Origin: Pleionea litopenaei
GTDB taxonomy: Bacteria > Pseudomonadota > Gammaproteobacteria > Enterobacterales > Kangiellaceae
DNA: 64,000 nucleotides
Assembly: GCF_031198435.1 (NCBI RefSeq)
Contig: NZ_CP133548.1
Span: 3,382,001 to 3,446,000 of the forward strand
Reading direction: 5' to 3'
Position numbers and translations under genes: made by a program. Shown here piece by piece: positions 9,467-16,948 of the stretch (the first letter of the stretch is position 1; every line of letters starts with the position of its first letter). The notes beneath the pieces are model-generated. The model ran no database searches, was not told the DNA's origin, and worked only from the letters and a program-made list of their open reading frames with translations.

Positions 9467-9904
9467 ATGAAAATACTCGATGAGATCAAAAAATCTTGGG
9501 GCTGGACAGGACTAATTCCGGTTGAAGTGGTCGCTGAGAATGAGTTTGCAAATTTTATATTAAAGGACGCTAAGGGACGTTTCTGGAGGCTATGCCCCGA
9601 AGATGTCTATTGTGAAGTAATCGCAAATGATACGTCTGAATATAACGAACTGGTAAAAGATGAAGAGTTTTCCATAGATTGGTTCATGGAAAAAATGGTG
9701 AATGAAGCCAAAGAGAACTTGGGTGAGCTTCCTGATGGAATGAAGTATCATATGACAATTCCAGGCCCTCTTGGTGGTGAGTATGGCGGCTCCAACCTAA
9801 AAATAGTTTCTACTTTAGAAATAATTCGTTACTCAGGAAGCCTGGGCTATCAAACAAAAGACCTAGCTCAAGGCGAAATATTTGAATTTAAGGTTATCGA
9901 TTAA
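9467..9904 (+). CDS. DUF1851 / T6SS immunity Tdi1-like protein
   Basis: 145 residues. The pattern of WGWTGLIPVEVVAENEF, FWRLCPEDVYCEVIA, IDWFMEKM, PGPLGGEYGGSNL and SGSLGYQTKDLAQG follows the DUF1851 domain of Tdi1. Tdi1 neutralises a type VI secreted toxin in Agrobacterium. No toxin gene is adjacent, so it would be an orphan immunity protein. It starts 6 bases after an attC right core and ends at a truncated left core. Family call is good; immunity activity is inference. Confidence 0.75.
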   Translation: MKILDEIKKSWGWTGLIPVEVVAENEFANFILKDAKGRFWRLCPEDVYCEVIANDTSEYNELVKDEEFSIDWFMEKMVNEAKENLGELPDGMKYHMTIPGPLGGEYGGSNLKIVSTLEIIRYSGSLGYQTKDLAQGEIFEFKVID

Positions 9905-9908
9905 TGTC

Positions 9909-9915
9909 GCATAAC
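9909..9915 (+). repeat. attC left half only (site 5 remnant)
   Basis: GCATAAC followed by AAGCGCTGC just after the preceding stop. No matching right core follows before the truncated reading frame begins. Confidence 0.5.
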
Positions 9916-10088
9916 AAGCGCTGCAAGATGGTCGAGATGACTTTCTGTTCGAGGTTGAAGGAGCACCGAACCCGCTCTACGCCGTGCACATCACATGGAG
10001 CAAGGAAACATCTCCTGACAGGCCTTGGATTACTGCATTTGAAAGTAAAGAAGATTTTTTAGCAAACTGGCCCAAAATTTATGACTGA
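9915..10088 (+). pseudogene. 5'-truncated cassette gene fused to half an attC
   Basis: An open frame of about 57 codons without a start reads LQDGRDDFLFEVEGAPNPL, then YAVHITWSKETSPDRPWITA and ends ANWPKIYD. The coherent composition and the in-frame stop at 10086-10088 indicate a real C-terminal gene fragment. It begins directly after the left half of an attC, so a deletion removed the right half of that site and the gene's 5' end. Confidence 0.6.
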
Positions 10089-10093
10089 TAAAG

Positions 10094-10178
10094 TGCAAAC
10101 AAGAAAATGCAGCATCGCCCACTCAAAATGCACGTGCGCTGGACTCGCTAATGCTTGCCATTTTTACCGACGTTAAGT
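10094..10178 (+). repeat. attC-like site 6
   Basis: Right core GTTAAGT (10172-10178) is canonical. The left end GTGCAAACAAG is a weak match. It follows the truncated gene. Confidence 0.55.
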
Positions 10179-10188
10179 CAAAAGTGAT

Positions 10189-10911
10189 ATGTGGACACCA
10201 AATAAAATAAGCTCCAAGAAGGCTGAACTTGATTTCAGTAGTTCAGGACAAGATGCTTCGAAAGTTACCCAAATCTTCTTTGATAAGCATCTATTCTGTA
10301 ATGCGGTTGAATTGTTGGAAATCGAAGATGCATCAATTCAGTTTTTAGTTTGCGAACATTGCGGATATGCGGGCTGCTCTCCGGGGAATTGGCTTTCGTT
10401 GCGTTATTGTGGCGAGTTTATATTCCTAATACCTAGCTTTGTGGATATGGAGGAAGGTGAATGGGAACTATCTGAGTATGGAGCGCCTTACTATGTAAAA
10501 AAAGAAGGTGGTATCTATTTGAGTTCCGAGCAATATGCCGAGCTATTGGAGTTAATCCCAAGCTTGCCTAAGAAAGTGAAACTCCCACAGCTTACGAATC
10601 ATGAGGTTGCATTGTTAGCGCAGTGGGAAGCTCCATACAGAGTGCTAGGCGAATTCCCGGAAGATATAGCTTTTAAGTCTAGTCTCTATTTGGCAACAGA
10701 ATCCGAACTTGGTGAACAGATCATTGATAGAGCTTTGAGACTGCTGCTTAAGCTGTGTGGTTCTAAGGAGCCAGCCCAAATAGGCTTTTGCAAGGAAAAG
10801 AACAACGCTATTTTTCTAGATACTCGTGAATGCTTGCAATGGAATCCTATATGCGAGCAAAATGGCGATAGTTATATTAGTTTTGAGCCAGATGTGGGAT
10901 TTAAGACTTAA
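10189..10911 (+). CDS. Hypothetical protein (cassette gene)
   Basis: 240 residues, soluble and acidic, the longest simple cassette product apart from the TPR and C-terminal DUF genes. A CEHCGYAGCSPGNW motif could bind a metal. I recognise no family. It starts 10 bases after an attC right core and its end overlaps the next attC. Confidence 0.7.
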   Translation: MWTPNKISSKKAELDFSSSGQDASKVTQIFFDKHLFCNAVELLEIEDASIQFLVCEHCGYAGCSPGNWLSLRYCGEFIFLIPSFVDMEEGEWELSEYGAPYYVKKEGGIYLSSEQYAELLELIPSLPKKVKLPQLTNHEVALLAQWEAPYRVLGEFPEDIAFKSSLYLATESELGEQIIDRALRLLLKLCGSKEPAQIGFCKEKNNAIFLDTRECLQWNPICEQNGDSYISFEPDVGFKT

Positions 10912-10961
10912 TAAGTCCATAAAGCCGATGCCTAGCGGTGAGGCTCATTGAGGCGTTAATA
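10905..10961 (+). repeat. attC-like site 7 (short)
   Basis: Left GACTTAATAAG at 10905-10915 overlapping the stop; right GTTAATA (10955-10961), two bases before the next ATG. Only about 57 bp long. Confidence 0.6.
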
Positions 10962-10963
10962 TT

Positions 10964-11434
10964 ATGAAACCATTTACCTCTATAGTTTTAATTTTTTTAT
11001 CGAAACTAGCACTATCCTGTTCGTGCTGGCCTGAAGCATTTGATCTTGAAAAGGCCTTTCAAATACATCAAAGCGTAGCTATTGTTGAAGTAGTAAGCGT
11101 TACTAATGGGAAGGGAAGTAGAGAGCTTTTTAAATACAATGAAGAAACTAACAGCTATTCTCATCGAGTACTTGAAGAGCATGTAACAGGGTACGCAGAG
11201 GCGAAAATAGTCAATTTACTTAAAGGTAGTCCCTCGAAACTCGTTAAAATTAATGCTGGTGAAATAAATACCAGTTGTTCTGTAGAGCTTGAGGTTGGCG
11301 AACAATACCTAGCTTTTTTAGAGCATAATGAGGCTAAAGTTGGTTTTTGTAACCCATCAGGTCATGTAGAATCATTCGGAATCAAACAATTCTTACAAAA
11401 GAATATGAATCATCAAAGTCAGCAGGAAAATTAA
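10964..11434 (+). CDS. Secreted NTR/TIMP-like protein
   Basis: 156 residues with a signal peptide ending in SCSCW, so cysteines become the mature N-terminus. The mature part reads SVAIVEVVSV ... EAKIVNLLKGSP ... CSVELEVGEQYLAFL with a late cysteine. This layout resembles the netrin/TIMP-like beta-barrel fold. A second cassette product (14083-14568) has the same plan. Function is unknown; a secreted inhibitor role is only suggested by the fold. Confidence 0.65.
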   Translation: MKPFTSIVLIFLSKLALSCSCWPEAFDLEKAFQIHQSVAIVEVVSVTNGKGSRELFKYNEETNSYSHRVLEEHVTGYAEAKIVNLLKGSPSKLVKINAGEINTSCSVELEVGEQYLAFLEHNEAKVGFCNPSGHVESFGIKQFLQKNMNHQSQQEN

Positions 11435-11482
11435 ACACTGACTGCGTTTATTTTCCGCTGCTTACAGTCGTAAAGGTACTAA
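11430..11482 (+). repeat. attC-like site 8 (degenerate)
   Basis: Left ATTAAAC (11430-11436). GACTG and CAGTC arms flank the centre. The right core is not recognisable (GTACTAAGT just before the GTG start). Confidence 0.35.
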
Positions 11483-11908
11483 GTGAGAAGCATACTAACT
11501 TTTATATTCTTTATTTTCTCAAGCGGCGTATTTGCTGTAGATGAAAACAGTTTTAAGTCAGGTGTAGACCCTGCCACTGCTCGAGAAATCTTGTATATCG
11601 ATAAAGGCCTTTATACGGGTGATTTTGTAGCCTATGAAGAATCCTTTTTGCTTTATAAAGTCAAAGACGGAGGTGAGCTCGGTCGCAATATTACGGGAGT
11701 TCGAATACTCGATATTGTAAATAAACACTCTTACTTTATATACCCATGGGATTTCAAAGGTATGACTACCGAAAATCCTTTTGGAAATGGCCCAAAAATT
11801 AAGTCGGTCAATCGCATAGTCAATAAGTTCAAAATAGAGTTAGTGGGCTCCAAAAGTTATATAATATTTGATCTAGGAAATAAGTCGTTTGACTTTAGCA
11901 ACCTTTAA
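11483..11908 (+). CDS. Small exported hypothetical protein
   Basis: 141 residues from GTG 11483, with a signal peptide (MRSILTFIFFIFSSGVFA). The mature part is beta-rich and acidic with no recognised family. Its stop lies at an attC left core, as in neighbouring cassettes. Confidence 0.65.
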   Translation: MRSILTFIFFIFSSGVFAVDENSFKSGVDPATAREILYIDKGLYTGDFVAYEESFLLYKVKDGGELGRNITGVRILDIVNKHSYFIYPWDFKGMTTENPFGNGPKIKSVNRIVNKFKIELVGSKSYIIFDLGNKSFDFSNL

Positions 11909-11965
11909 CAATTTGTAAGAGAACGAAATGCATAAAGTCGCATTCGACTCTGCTTGGCCTTAAGC
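11903..11965 (+). repeat. attC-like site 9 (mutated right core)
   Basis: Left core CTTTAAC (11903-11909) carrying the stop; right core CTTAAGC (11959-11965), altered from GTTAAGC at the first base. Confidence 0.55.
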
Positions 11966-11981
11966 GCAAAAAGGAGATTAC

Positions 11982-12479
11982 ATGCCACCAAGTCACCATA
12001 AAGAGCTGGCAAACTTTCTTAAGGAAAATACTGAAGGTAATCCTTCAGTCACTGCGTACCGAGATAACAATGGAAATAGACCGATTCCTATTGGCCAATT
12101 TGGAGGTGATTTTTTCTCAACGATTGGTGCCTTTGATATGGGGCTATCTTTACCAGAAGGTAACTTCGAGTTCGCTGTATCAGGCACCAACGAATGGTTG
12201 CCTAATTCGCTAGCAAGCTCTATTTATTGGCTAACTGAGCGTACTTGTGATGAGTGGCCTTTGGTCTGCGAAGATGTGGTTAAAGTTAATGCCAAAAGCA
12301 CTTATAGGCACATGGCTTATGTTCCATCGCCATTTACGTTTAAACTTTCTACCGGTCAAATGGTGAAATGGCTTTTGGGTATGCCTATTACTGATACCGA
12401 AATTAGTTTTTCAGAGCAGGCGGTACTAGATAAGGCGCGAAAAACTTATTCGGGGTGGTTGTTCTGTGAAAGCGCTTAA
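11982..12479 (+). CDS. Suppressor-of-fused-like (SUFU) protein
   Basis: 165 residues. The run FFSTIGAFDMGLSLPEGNFEFAVSG followed by the helix with LASSIYWLTE resembles bacterial SUFU-domain proteins, which occur as immunity-type proteins in polymorphic toxin loci. The similarity is judged by eye and moderate. AAAGGAG precedes ATG 11982. The stop lies inside a canonical attC left core. Confidence 0.55.
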   Translation: MPPSHHKELANFLKENTEGNPSVTAYRDNNGNRPIPIGQFGGDFFSTIGAFDMGLSLPEGNFEFAVSGTNEWLPNSLASSIYWLTERTCDEWPLVCEDVVKVNAKSTYRHMAYVPSPFTFKLSTGQMVKWLLGMPITDTEISFSEQAVLDKARKTYSGWLFCESA

Positions 12480-12556
12480 CAAGGCTATGAACTAAGCGCT
12501 ACGTCGTCGAACAATCAAACCTTCGATTTGTTTGTTCGGTTATGGCGGCGTTAGTT
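12474..12556 (+). repeat. attC site 10
   Basis: Left core GCTTAAC (12474-12480) with the stop TAA inside it, then AAGGC; right core GTTAGTT (12550-12556) preceded by GGCGGC. 83 bp. Confidence 0.75.
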
Positions 12557-12570
12557 ACATAAGGGAAAGT

Positions 12571-12948
12571 ATGAATCTCATCGAATTATTGAAGGACCAT
12601 TCTAAAGAGCTAGGTCATGGGGTAGCGCCAAAGAAAGTCTCCGATTTGGAAGAAAAGCTTAATATTAAGCTCCGGAAAGACTTTACCGCTTATCTTATTG
12701 AATTAAATTATGCTGAGATTTTTGATGATCCAGTGTATGGAATAAATCCAGATATTGAGCAGTTGGATATTTACGAGCAAAATAGGGACAAAGAGCATTT
12801 TCATTACGGTTTCCTTGAAATCTTTTCGAATGACATAGATGGAACTATCTATATTCGTCCTGACACTGGAAATGTATACAATGCTAGTTTTACACAACCA
12901 ATAGCGAAGTCGTTTACTGAGTTTGTAGCCAAAGTAATTAGTGAATGA
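12571..12948 (+). CDS. SMI1/KNR4 (SUKH) family protein
   Basis: 125 residues. The order VSDLEEKLNIKLRKDFTAYL, then a middle acidic region, GFLEIFSNDIDGTIYI and a C-terminal SFTEFVAKVI matches the SUKH superfamily, which includes many immunity proteins against nuclease toxins. The ATG at 12571 follows AAGGGAAAG and is preferred over an in-frame TTG at 12532 that lies in the attC. No toxin is next to it. Confidence 0.75.
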   Translation: MNLIELLKDHSKELGHGVAPKKVSDLEEKLNIKLRKDFTAYLIELNYAEIFDDPVYGINPDIEQLDIYEQNRDKEHFHYGFLEIFSNDIDGTIYIRPDTGNVYNASFTQPIAKSFTEFVAKVISE

Positions 12949-12949
12949 T

Positions 12950-13037
12950 AGCTAACAAGATACCGGAAAAACGATGCAGAAAAAACGCGCGTCTCAATTT
13001 GATGTGATGTATCGAAGGTCCGTATCTTGCAATTATC
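12950..13037 (+). repeat. attC-like site 11 (degenerate right core)
   Basis: Left core AGCTAAC (12950-12956). A 10-bp stem pairs 12957-12967 with TCCGTATCTT at 13018-13027. The right core is only weakly visible as ATTATCA. Confidence 0.45.
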
Positions 13038-13055
13038 AGATAAAGGGTAGTTCAA

Positions 13056-13427
13056 GTGGTATATCTTAGATGGTGTATTACACCTTTTGTTTTAGCTGGC
13101 GCATTTCTCATCGGAGGTATTATTTCGCTAGTGCTCGAGCATGAATTCCGAATTTGGTATGAGTATGGGAGTGCAGTGATAATTCCTACCATTGGTTTAT
13201 ATGGTGTTTACATAATGGCTCCGAACTTCAAATTTTTGGTCGCTTGTGTCTCCGCGATAGTTGGTCTTTTCGCAGCGTTTTATGTGGCATATCCTTCCTT
13301 CTATCCAGAGCGGCATAGTTCTCCGTACCAAATAACCTATATTCCCTTTATAGTCGTGTGTTTGGTTACATCGGGTCATTTGTGGTTGTTGGGTTTTACG
13401 AGGGTCAAAAGTGTGCTCAACATATAG
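13056..13427 (+). CDS. Small four-span membrane protein (hypothetical)
   Basis: 123 residues from GTG 13056, with AAAGGG upstream. Four hydrophobic segments cover most of the protein (about 8-27, 38-54, 60-78, 97-114). No family recognised. Cassette gene. Confidence 0.6.
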   Translation: MVYLRWCITPFVLAGAFLIGGIISLVLEHEFRIWYEYGSAVIIPTIGLYGVYIMAPNFKFLVACVSAIVGLFAAFYVAYPSFYPERHSSPYQITYIPFIVVCLVTSGHLWLLGFTRVKSVLNI

Positions 13428-13455
13428 AAAAACATTCAGCAGGGCAGTTTGGGGC

Positions 13456-13528
13456 GTTATTTTTCAAAAGGATCTTTGTGATTGTCAATAAGTAACAAGT
13501 GGTCAAGAAACATCCTCTAACGTTAGGT
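13456..13528 (+). repeat. Decayed mini-cassette between two attC cores
   Basis: A right core GTTATTT (13456-13462) is followed by AAAAGGA and a five-codon frame GTG ATT GTC AAT AAG TAA (13478-13495). That frame runs into left core AAGTAAC (13490-13496) and right core GTTAGGT (13522-13528). It looks like a cassette whose gene body was deleted, leaving a ribosome site, start and stop. Confidence 0.5.
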
Positions 13529-13534
13529 GTCAAT

Positions 13535-13978
13535 ATGAATACATTGCGCGATGAACTCAATGAAATTATAAGCTCCGAAAAGATACGGGGGATTGAGTTT
13601 CTTCGCATGAATAATTGGCAGTGGATAATGGACAAGCTGGCCGAGAACTTTCTATCTCATGGCAAACAAAGTCTCGAAAGAATCTGGCTTTGGGAGGCCA
13701 TCGAAGAGCCGTATGCGAGCTATCAACCAGATGATGGCATTGAAGAACTCAATTCGCTTCTTTGCCATTCAGACACGTATTGGTTTATCGCATCAGATGA
13801 AGATGGTAAGTATTGGGTTCTTGAAGGCACAGGAGAGGCTATTGTTAGCGTATTGTCCGAAACAAGATATTTTGAGTACTACATAACGAACAAAGAAATA
13901 TCATGGCTAATATGTGAGAACCACCATGGTGTAATGGTTCTTAAAGGCCCCATTGCGTCCGAGCGAGAAAATGCATAA
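13535..13978 (+). CDS. DUF6756-like protein (cassette gene)
   Basis: 147 residues from ATG 13535; an earlier in-frame GTG at 13499 lies inside the attC. The C-terminal part EDGKYWVLEG ... RYFEYYITNKEISWLICENHH resembles a family I recall as DUF6756, found among immunity-like proteins. The name is uncertain. The stop lies at a GCATAAC left core. Confidence 0.6.
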   Translation: MNTLRDELNEIISSEKIRGIEFLRMNNWQWIMDKLAENFLSHGKQSLERIWLWEAIEEPYASYQPDDGIEELNSLLCHSDTYWFIASDEDGKYWVLEGTGEAIVSVLSETRYFEYYITNKEISWLICENHHGVMVLKGPIASERENA

Positions 13979-14084
13979 CAATTCAGTCAACTTCACAATC
14001 GACTATTCAATCAACTTCGAGCCTTCGACGCTGGAGAGTTTACACTCCGCTTCGTTCCAGCTGCCGGCTATTGAGGTGTTAAAT
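13973..14084 (+). repeat. attC-like site 12
   Basis: Left core GCATAAC (13973-13979) carrying the stop; right core GTTAAAT (14078-14084), overlapping the next ATG. 112 bp, with imperfect internal pairing. Confidence 0.65.
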
Positions 14085-14568
14085 GATGAATAACTTACTT
14101 ATAGCTTTAGTATTTTCTTTTGTCGCTGTACCTGCATTTAGCTGCACGGTTATGAGTACTCGCGACGCCCGACTCGAGTTTAAAAGTTCAAGAGCTGCGT
14201 TTAATGAGTTATACACTCAAAACGATATAGTTTTCTTCGGTAAAGTAAATAACTCATTTGAAAAGCCCGTTTATGATTACAACGGCAAGGCGTTATATAC
14301 TTTTCCTGTTTTTGAAGTCTCTACCCTCGATGTATACAAGGGTATAGATATAGCTTCGAAGGTATTGTATTGGGAGCAGACTAGTTGTTTGAGTCAAATC
14401 TCTTTGAAAGTCGAAGAATATTACTTTTTTATTGGTAATAAAGGGGAAGACGGTGAGATATACTATGTTGAAGTTCTCGAATATTTAGAATACCTAGGGC
14501 GAGGAGCTTTTAAAGACCTAGGAAAGCCAATTTATCAGTATAATGTAACAAGTCAAAGCAGCAGGTGA
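14083..14568 (+). CDS. Secreted NTR/TIMP-like protein (second copy of the type)
   Basis: 161 residues with a signal peptide (LLIALVFSFVAVPAFSC) and a cysteine at the mature N-terminus. The body reads NDIVFFGKVNNSF ... VFEVSTLDVYKGI ... TSCLSQISLKVEEYYFFIG, the same order as the 10964-11434 product and like NTR/TIMP-type domains. The reading frame continues through the following attC left core, so its last residues are encoded by the recombination site. ATG 14086 is an alternative start. Confidence 0.65.
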   Translation: MMNNLLIALVFSFVAVPAFSCTVMSTRDARLEFKSSRAAFNELYTQNDIVFFGKVNNSFEKPVYDYNGKALYTFPVFEVSTLDVYKGIDIASKVLYWEQTSCLSQISLKVEEYYFFIGNKGEDGEIYYVEVLEYLEYLGRGAFKDLGKPIYQYNVTSQSSR

Positions 14569-14590
14569 ACTACTGGTTGAAGCGTTACGT
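14543..14590 (+). repeat. attC-like site 13 (short)
   Basis: Left ATGTAAC (14543-14549) then AAGTC; right GTTACGT (14584-14590). 48 bp; overlaps the 3' end of the preceding gene. Confidence 0.55.
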
Positions 14591-14605
14591 GAAAGAAGGA
14601 ATTCT

Positions 14606-14953
14606 GTGGCAAACTATTTTTCGATGGAGATTAAAGCCCCTGATGGCCTAAGTGGTATCGAAGCTCACCTGTCCAAATGTCGACTAAGCTTGAATGCGTA
14701 TACTTCAGGACACAATGGTAAAGTAGTCCTTCGAGCGAAAGATGACTCAGATTTCGAATGGTCAATGGACTCTTCGGATGGAGAAATTGTCTTCGGAAGT
14801 GGAGAAATCTTTAAAGGTGTAGATTTCACGATTAAAGCTTTAGAGTCTTTGAGCCTGATATTAAGGACGAAGAAATTGCCTCATGTCATTTGGGTCGACG
14901 ATGAGAACGGATGTTTAATTAAAGAGTTCAACTATGGTATGCCAAACACGTAA
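14606..14953 (+). CDS. Hypothetical cassette protein
   Basis: 115 residues from GTG 14606, with AGAAGGA upstream. Soluble, alternating strands in the first 80 residues (HNGKVVLRAKDDSDFEW). No family recognised. The stop lies in an attC left core. Confidence 0.6.
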   Translation: MANYFSMEIKAPDGLSGIEAHLSKCRLSLNAYTSGHNGKVVLRAKDDSDFEWSMDSSDGEIVFGSGEIFKGVDFTIKALESLSLILRTKKLPHVIWVDDENGCLIKEFNYGMPNT

Positions 14954-15010
14954 CAAGAAAGAGCTGAGGCAGTATAAAATATATGCTGTCTTCAGTGTGA
15001 AGCGTTAGGA
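14948..15010 (+). repeat. attC-like site 14
   Basis: Left ACGTAAC (14948-14954) with the stop inside; right GTTAGGA (15004-15010). GAGCTGAGGC and similar arms between. Confidence 0.65.
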
Positions 15011-15018
15011 GTCTGAGA

Positions 15019-15288
15019 ATGAAAAAAATCTCAATCGGCATGTTCTTCGGTATCCTGCTAGCTTCTAGCATTTACATTCCAATCATCTATCTACAAATGG
15101 ATGAAAAATATAAACTTGGTATTGCAAATGGAAAAAGCCAAGGGTTAATAATCGCAGCAAACGCTATAGAAAAAGAATTTGGGGAATATGACGGTAAATC
15201 AAAGTATATTCGCTTGTTTTCCGTTAAAACAACAGACGTTATTGTTACGAATGAAAATGGAAACAAAACCATTAAGGTCATTCCATGA
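15019..15288 (+). CDS. Small membrane-anchored hypothetical protein
   Basis: 89 residues. One N-terminal hydrophobic segment (about 5-25) and a short soluble tail. No family recognised. GGAGTCTGAG precedes ATG 15019. The gene ends before a long hairpin-rich attC. Confidence 0.6.
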   Translation: MKKISIGMFFGILLASSIYIPIIYLQMDEKYKLGIANGKSQGLIIAANAIEKEFGEYDGKSKYIRLFSVKTTDVIVTNENGNKTIKVIP

Positions 15289-15307
15289 AACAGTTATTAA
15301 TTACAGC

Positions 15308-15411
15308 TCGTAACAAGGCGTTTAACTACGCAGGTTTTTCAAACCTGCCGGACGCTCAAAAAGCGCAGCCCCGGGGTTGCTTTTTCAAACCCGTTAATTC
15401 AAACGTTAAGT
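15308..15411 (+). repeat. attC-like site 15 (long, well folded)
   Basis: Left TCGTAAC (15308-15314), right GTTAAGT (15405-15411). It holds a perfect GCAGGTTT/AAACCTGC hairpin (about 15332-15350) and further GC-rich complementary arms; 104 bp. Confidence 0.7.
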
Positions 15412-15415
15412 GTAT

Positions 15416-15579
15416 ATGGGTAGTTCTTCAGTGGAAGCTTCAAAGTTCTATCAAGAGGTTACCGATATTGGGCCGTTTGGGGTATTAAAGACAGTGGAGG
15501 CTTTCCTGTGCCACTGGGGTTGATATTCCGGCCATCCGATTTGCGTGAAATTGTTGAAGTCTTGCGCAAAAACACCTAA
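15416..15579 (+). pseudogene. Frameshifted small cassette gene (DUF2750-like remnant)
   Basis: ATG 15416 opens MGSSSVEASKFYQEVTDIGPF; one frame over the text continues WGIKDSGGFPVPLG and RPSDLREIVEVLRKNT to TAA 15577-15579. The combined reading resembles the start of DUF2750-type proteins (FYxEV ... VWxIKDSGGFPxP), but the middle is lost. The stop lies in an ACCTAAC attC left core, so this is a decayed cassette with at least a frameshift near 15480. Confidence 0.5.
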
Positions 15580-15662
15580 CCAATCCAACAAGGTTATTCT
15601 GGGTCGATGGCCCTTCACTTGACGACTTTCAACCGCCCCTTATGGCTGGCGCAATGGTAATG
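15574..15662 (+). repeat. attC-like site 16 (degenerate right core)
   Basis: Left core ACCTAAC (15574-15580) is a perfect RYYYAAC match. The right end is unclear (GGTAATG near 15656-15662). Confidence 0.45.
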
Positions 15663-15676
15663 AATAGGGTTTTACT

Positions 15677-16087
15677 TTGAATAAGTTCTTAATATCTGTC
15701 GGGTTAGCATTTTCTTTTATTTTCGGTATGTTTGTTCAAAGTAGGTTTCTGCCATTTCTTCCTGAATCGTCGATGGCTAAAGCACAAGAATTAGCTGATG
15801 CGACTAATGAACTGTGTAAACTTACAAGAGAAGTGCGAGCTTTAAGTGAATTGCAAGCCCGCATCGATGTCGCGTATTCTTTTTTCAACGAATCGAATTC
15901 ACTTCAAAATACTCAAAAAATTTTCGCCATTTTGGAAACTGAGATTGAAATTGGAATAGAAGAAGTCGACGATGTTCTGAGAGTCGGTGGTGAGTACGAC
16001 AATAAATTTGCTGTAGACAATGCTTTAAAGCGAGCAAATGATTTATCCAATAAGCTGAAAAGCTACCAAAACCAGTCGAAGCAGTAG
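15677..16087 (+). CDS. Membrane-anchored coiled-coil hypothetical protein
   Basis: 136 residues from TTG 15677, with AATAGGG 7 bases upstream. An N-terminal hydrophobic anchor (about 3-22) precedes a helical, coiled-coil-prone body. No family recognised. It is separated from the next gene by only 25 bases without an evident attC, so the two may share a cassette. Confidence 0.55.
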   Translation: MNKFLISVGLAFSFIFGMFVQSRFLPFLPESSMAKAQELADATNELCKLTREVRALSELQARIDVAYSFFNESNSLQNTQKIFAILETEIEIGIEEVDDVLRVGGEYDNKFAVDNALKRANDLSNKLKSYQNQSKQ

Positions 16088-16112
16088 ATGAGCTAATGTT
16101 TGAGGGGGTATT

Positions 16113-16514
16113 ATGAAATCAGATCTTAATGAAGCCTTAAAGTTTGTAAAGAAGCGGCCTGGGATGTACCTTAGGGCTGAATCTATCTATGAGCTTGCTA
16201 CTTTTATTGCTGGTTATGAAGTAGCACTACGTATGAACTTTGAGTATCCAAATCCTGATAATATTAGTTTCATGAATTGGGTAGAGGAAAAATATGAAAT
16301 TTGTAACCCTGCGTGGCACTGGTCGAGAATATTGCATCATGTTGCTGGAACTGAAGTAGAAGCATTGCATTTGTTCTTCACGATCTGGCCGGAGTATTAT
16401 GAAATCAAGAGTCGTTTTATTTCGAATAGAAAGTCAATAAAATTTGGCTGCCCCAAGGAAAGTGTGACGAATGATTATTGGAATAGGCTCCATGAGCAAC
16501 AATGGAGTAGTTAA
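16113..16514 (+). CDS. Hypothetical cassette protein with RPGMYL motif
   Basis: 133 residues. GAGGGGG precedes ATG 16113. The N-terminus ALKFVKKRPGMYLRAESIYEL, with a Trp-rich body (WHWSRILHHVAG), is a pattern I recall from small uncharacterised proteins of immunity-like loci; no function is assigned. Confidence 0.6.
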   Translation: MKSDLNEALKFVKKRPGMYLRAESIYELATFIAGYEVALRMNFEYPNPDNISFMNWVEEKYEICNPAWHWSRILHHVAGTEVEALHLFFTIWPEYYEIKSRFISNRKSIKFGCPKESVTNDYWNRLHEQQWSS

Positions 16515-16559
16515 CAATCGATTTGGGTATAAAGCAGTCTCACAATTTAAACAAGCGCA
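16509..16559 (+). repeat. attC-like site 17 (degenerate)
   Basis: Left AGTTAAC (16509-16515) overlaps the stop; a second TTTAAACAAGCGC lies near 16545. No canonical right core before the next gene. Confidence 0.35.
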
Positions 16560-16577
16560 ATGGTTCAAAAAGAGAAA

Positions 16578-16877
16578 ATGAAAGTATCAGTGATTTTTGA
16601 AGAAGAACCAACACAGTGGGGGCTAAGAGGTGACCCATTTTTGTGGAGAGAACTGAAGGAGCGGTTTAGGAATATTGATATGCCTTCTTCTGCTGATGAG
16701 CTTAGGAACATGATAGAAAGTGAATACGAGAAATCTACGGGTCATCCAATTGGCAACATGAAAAATATTGGCATCGAAAGATTTCAAAGCTACGGCATGT
16801 CTAGTGGTATTATTTGTCCAGAGTTTTGGGTTACTAAAGGTGTTCCTTTGCTGGCCAGTCGTCATGCAAAACCTTAA
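16578..16877 (+). CDS. Hypothetical cassette protein
   Basis: 99 residues. I chose ATG 16578 (AAAGAG upstream) over ATG 16560, which lies in the degenerate attC. The text QWGLRGDPFLWRELKERF is a distinctive conserved-looking block that I recall from uncharacterised proteins. No function known. Confidence 0.6.
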   Translation: MKVSVIFEEEPTQWGLRGDPFLWRELKERFRNIDMPSSADELRNMIESEYEKSTGHPIGNMKNIGIERFQSYGMSSGIICPEFWVTKGVPLLASRHAKP

Positions 16878-16934
16878 CACGGCGCTGTTGCGAACCGCTT
16901 CTTGCGTGGCTCACCGCAATGCTTGGCGCTATAT
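16872..16934 (+). repeat. attC-like site 18 (right core GCTATAT)
   Basis: Left core CCTTAAC (16872-16878) with the stop inside; the right core is GCTATAT (16928-16934), preceded by TTGGC, so GTT has become GCT. Confidence 0.5.
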
Positions 16935-16948
16935 TTAAGAGCAAACCT

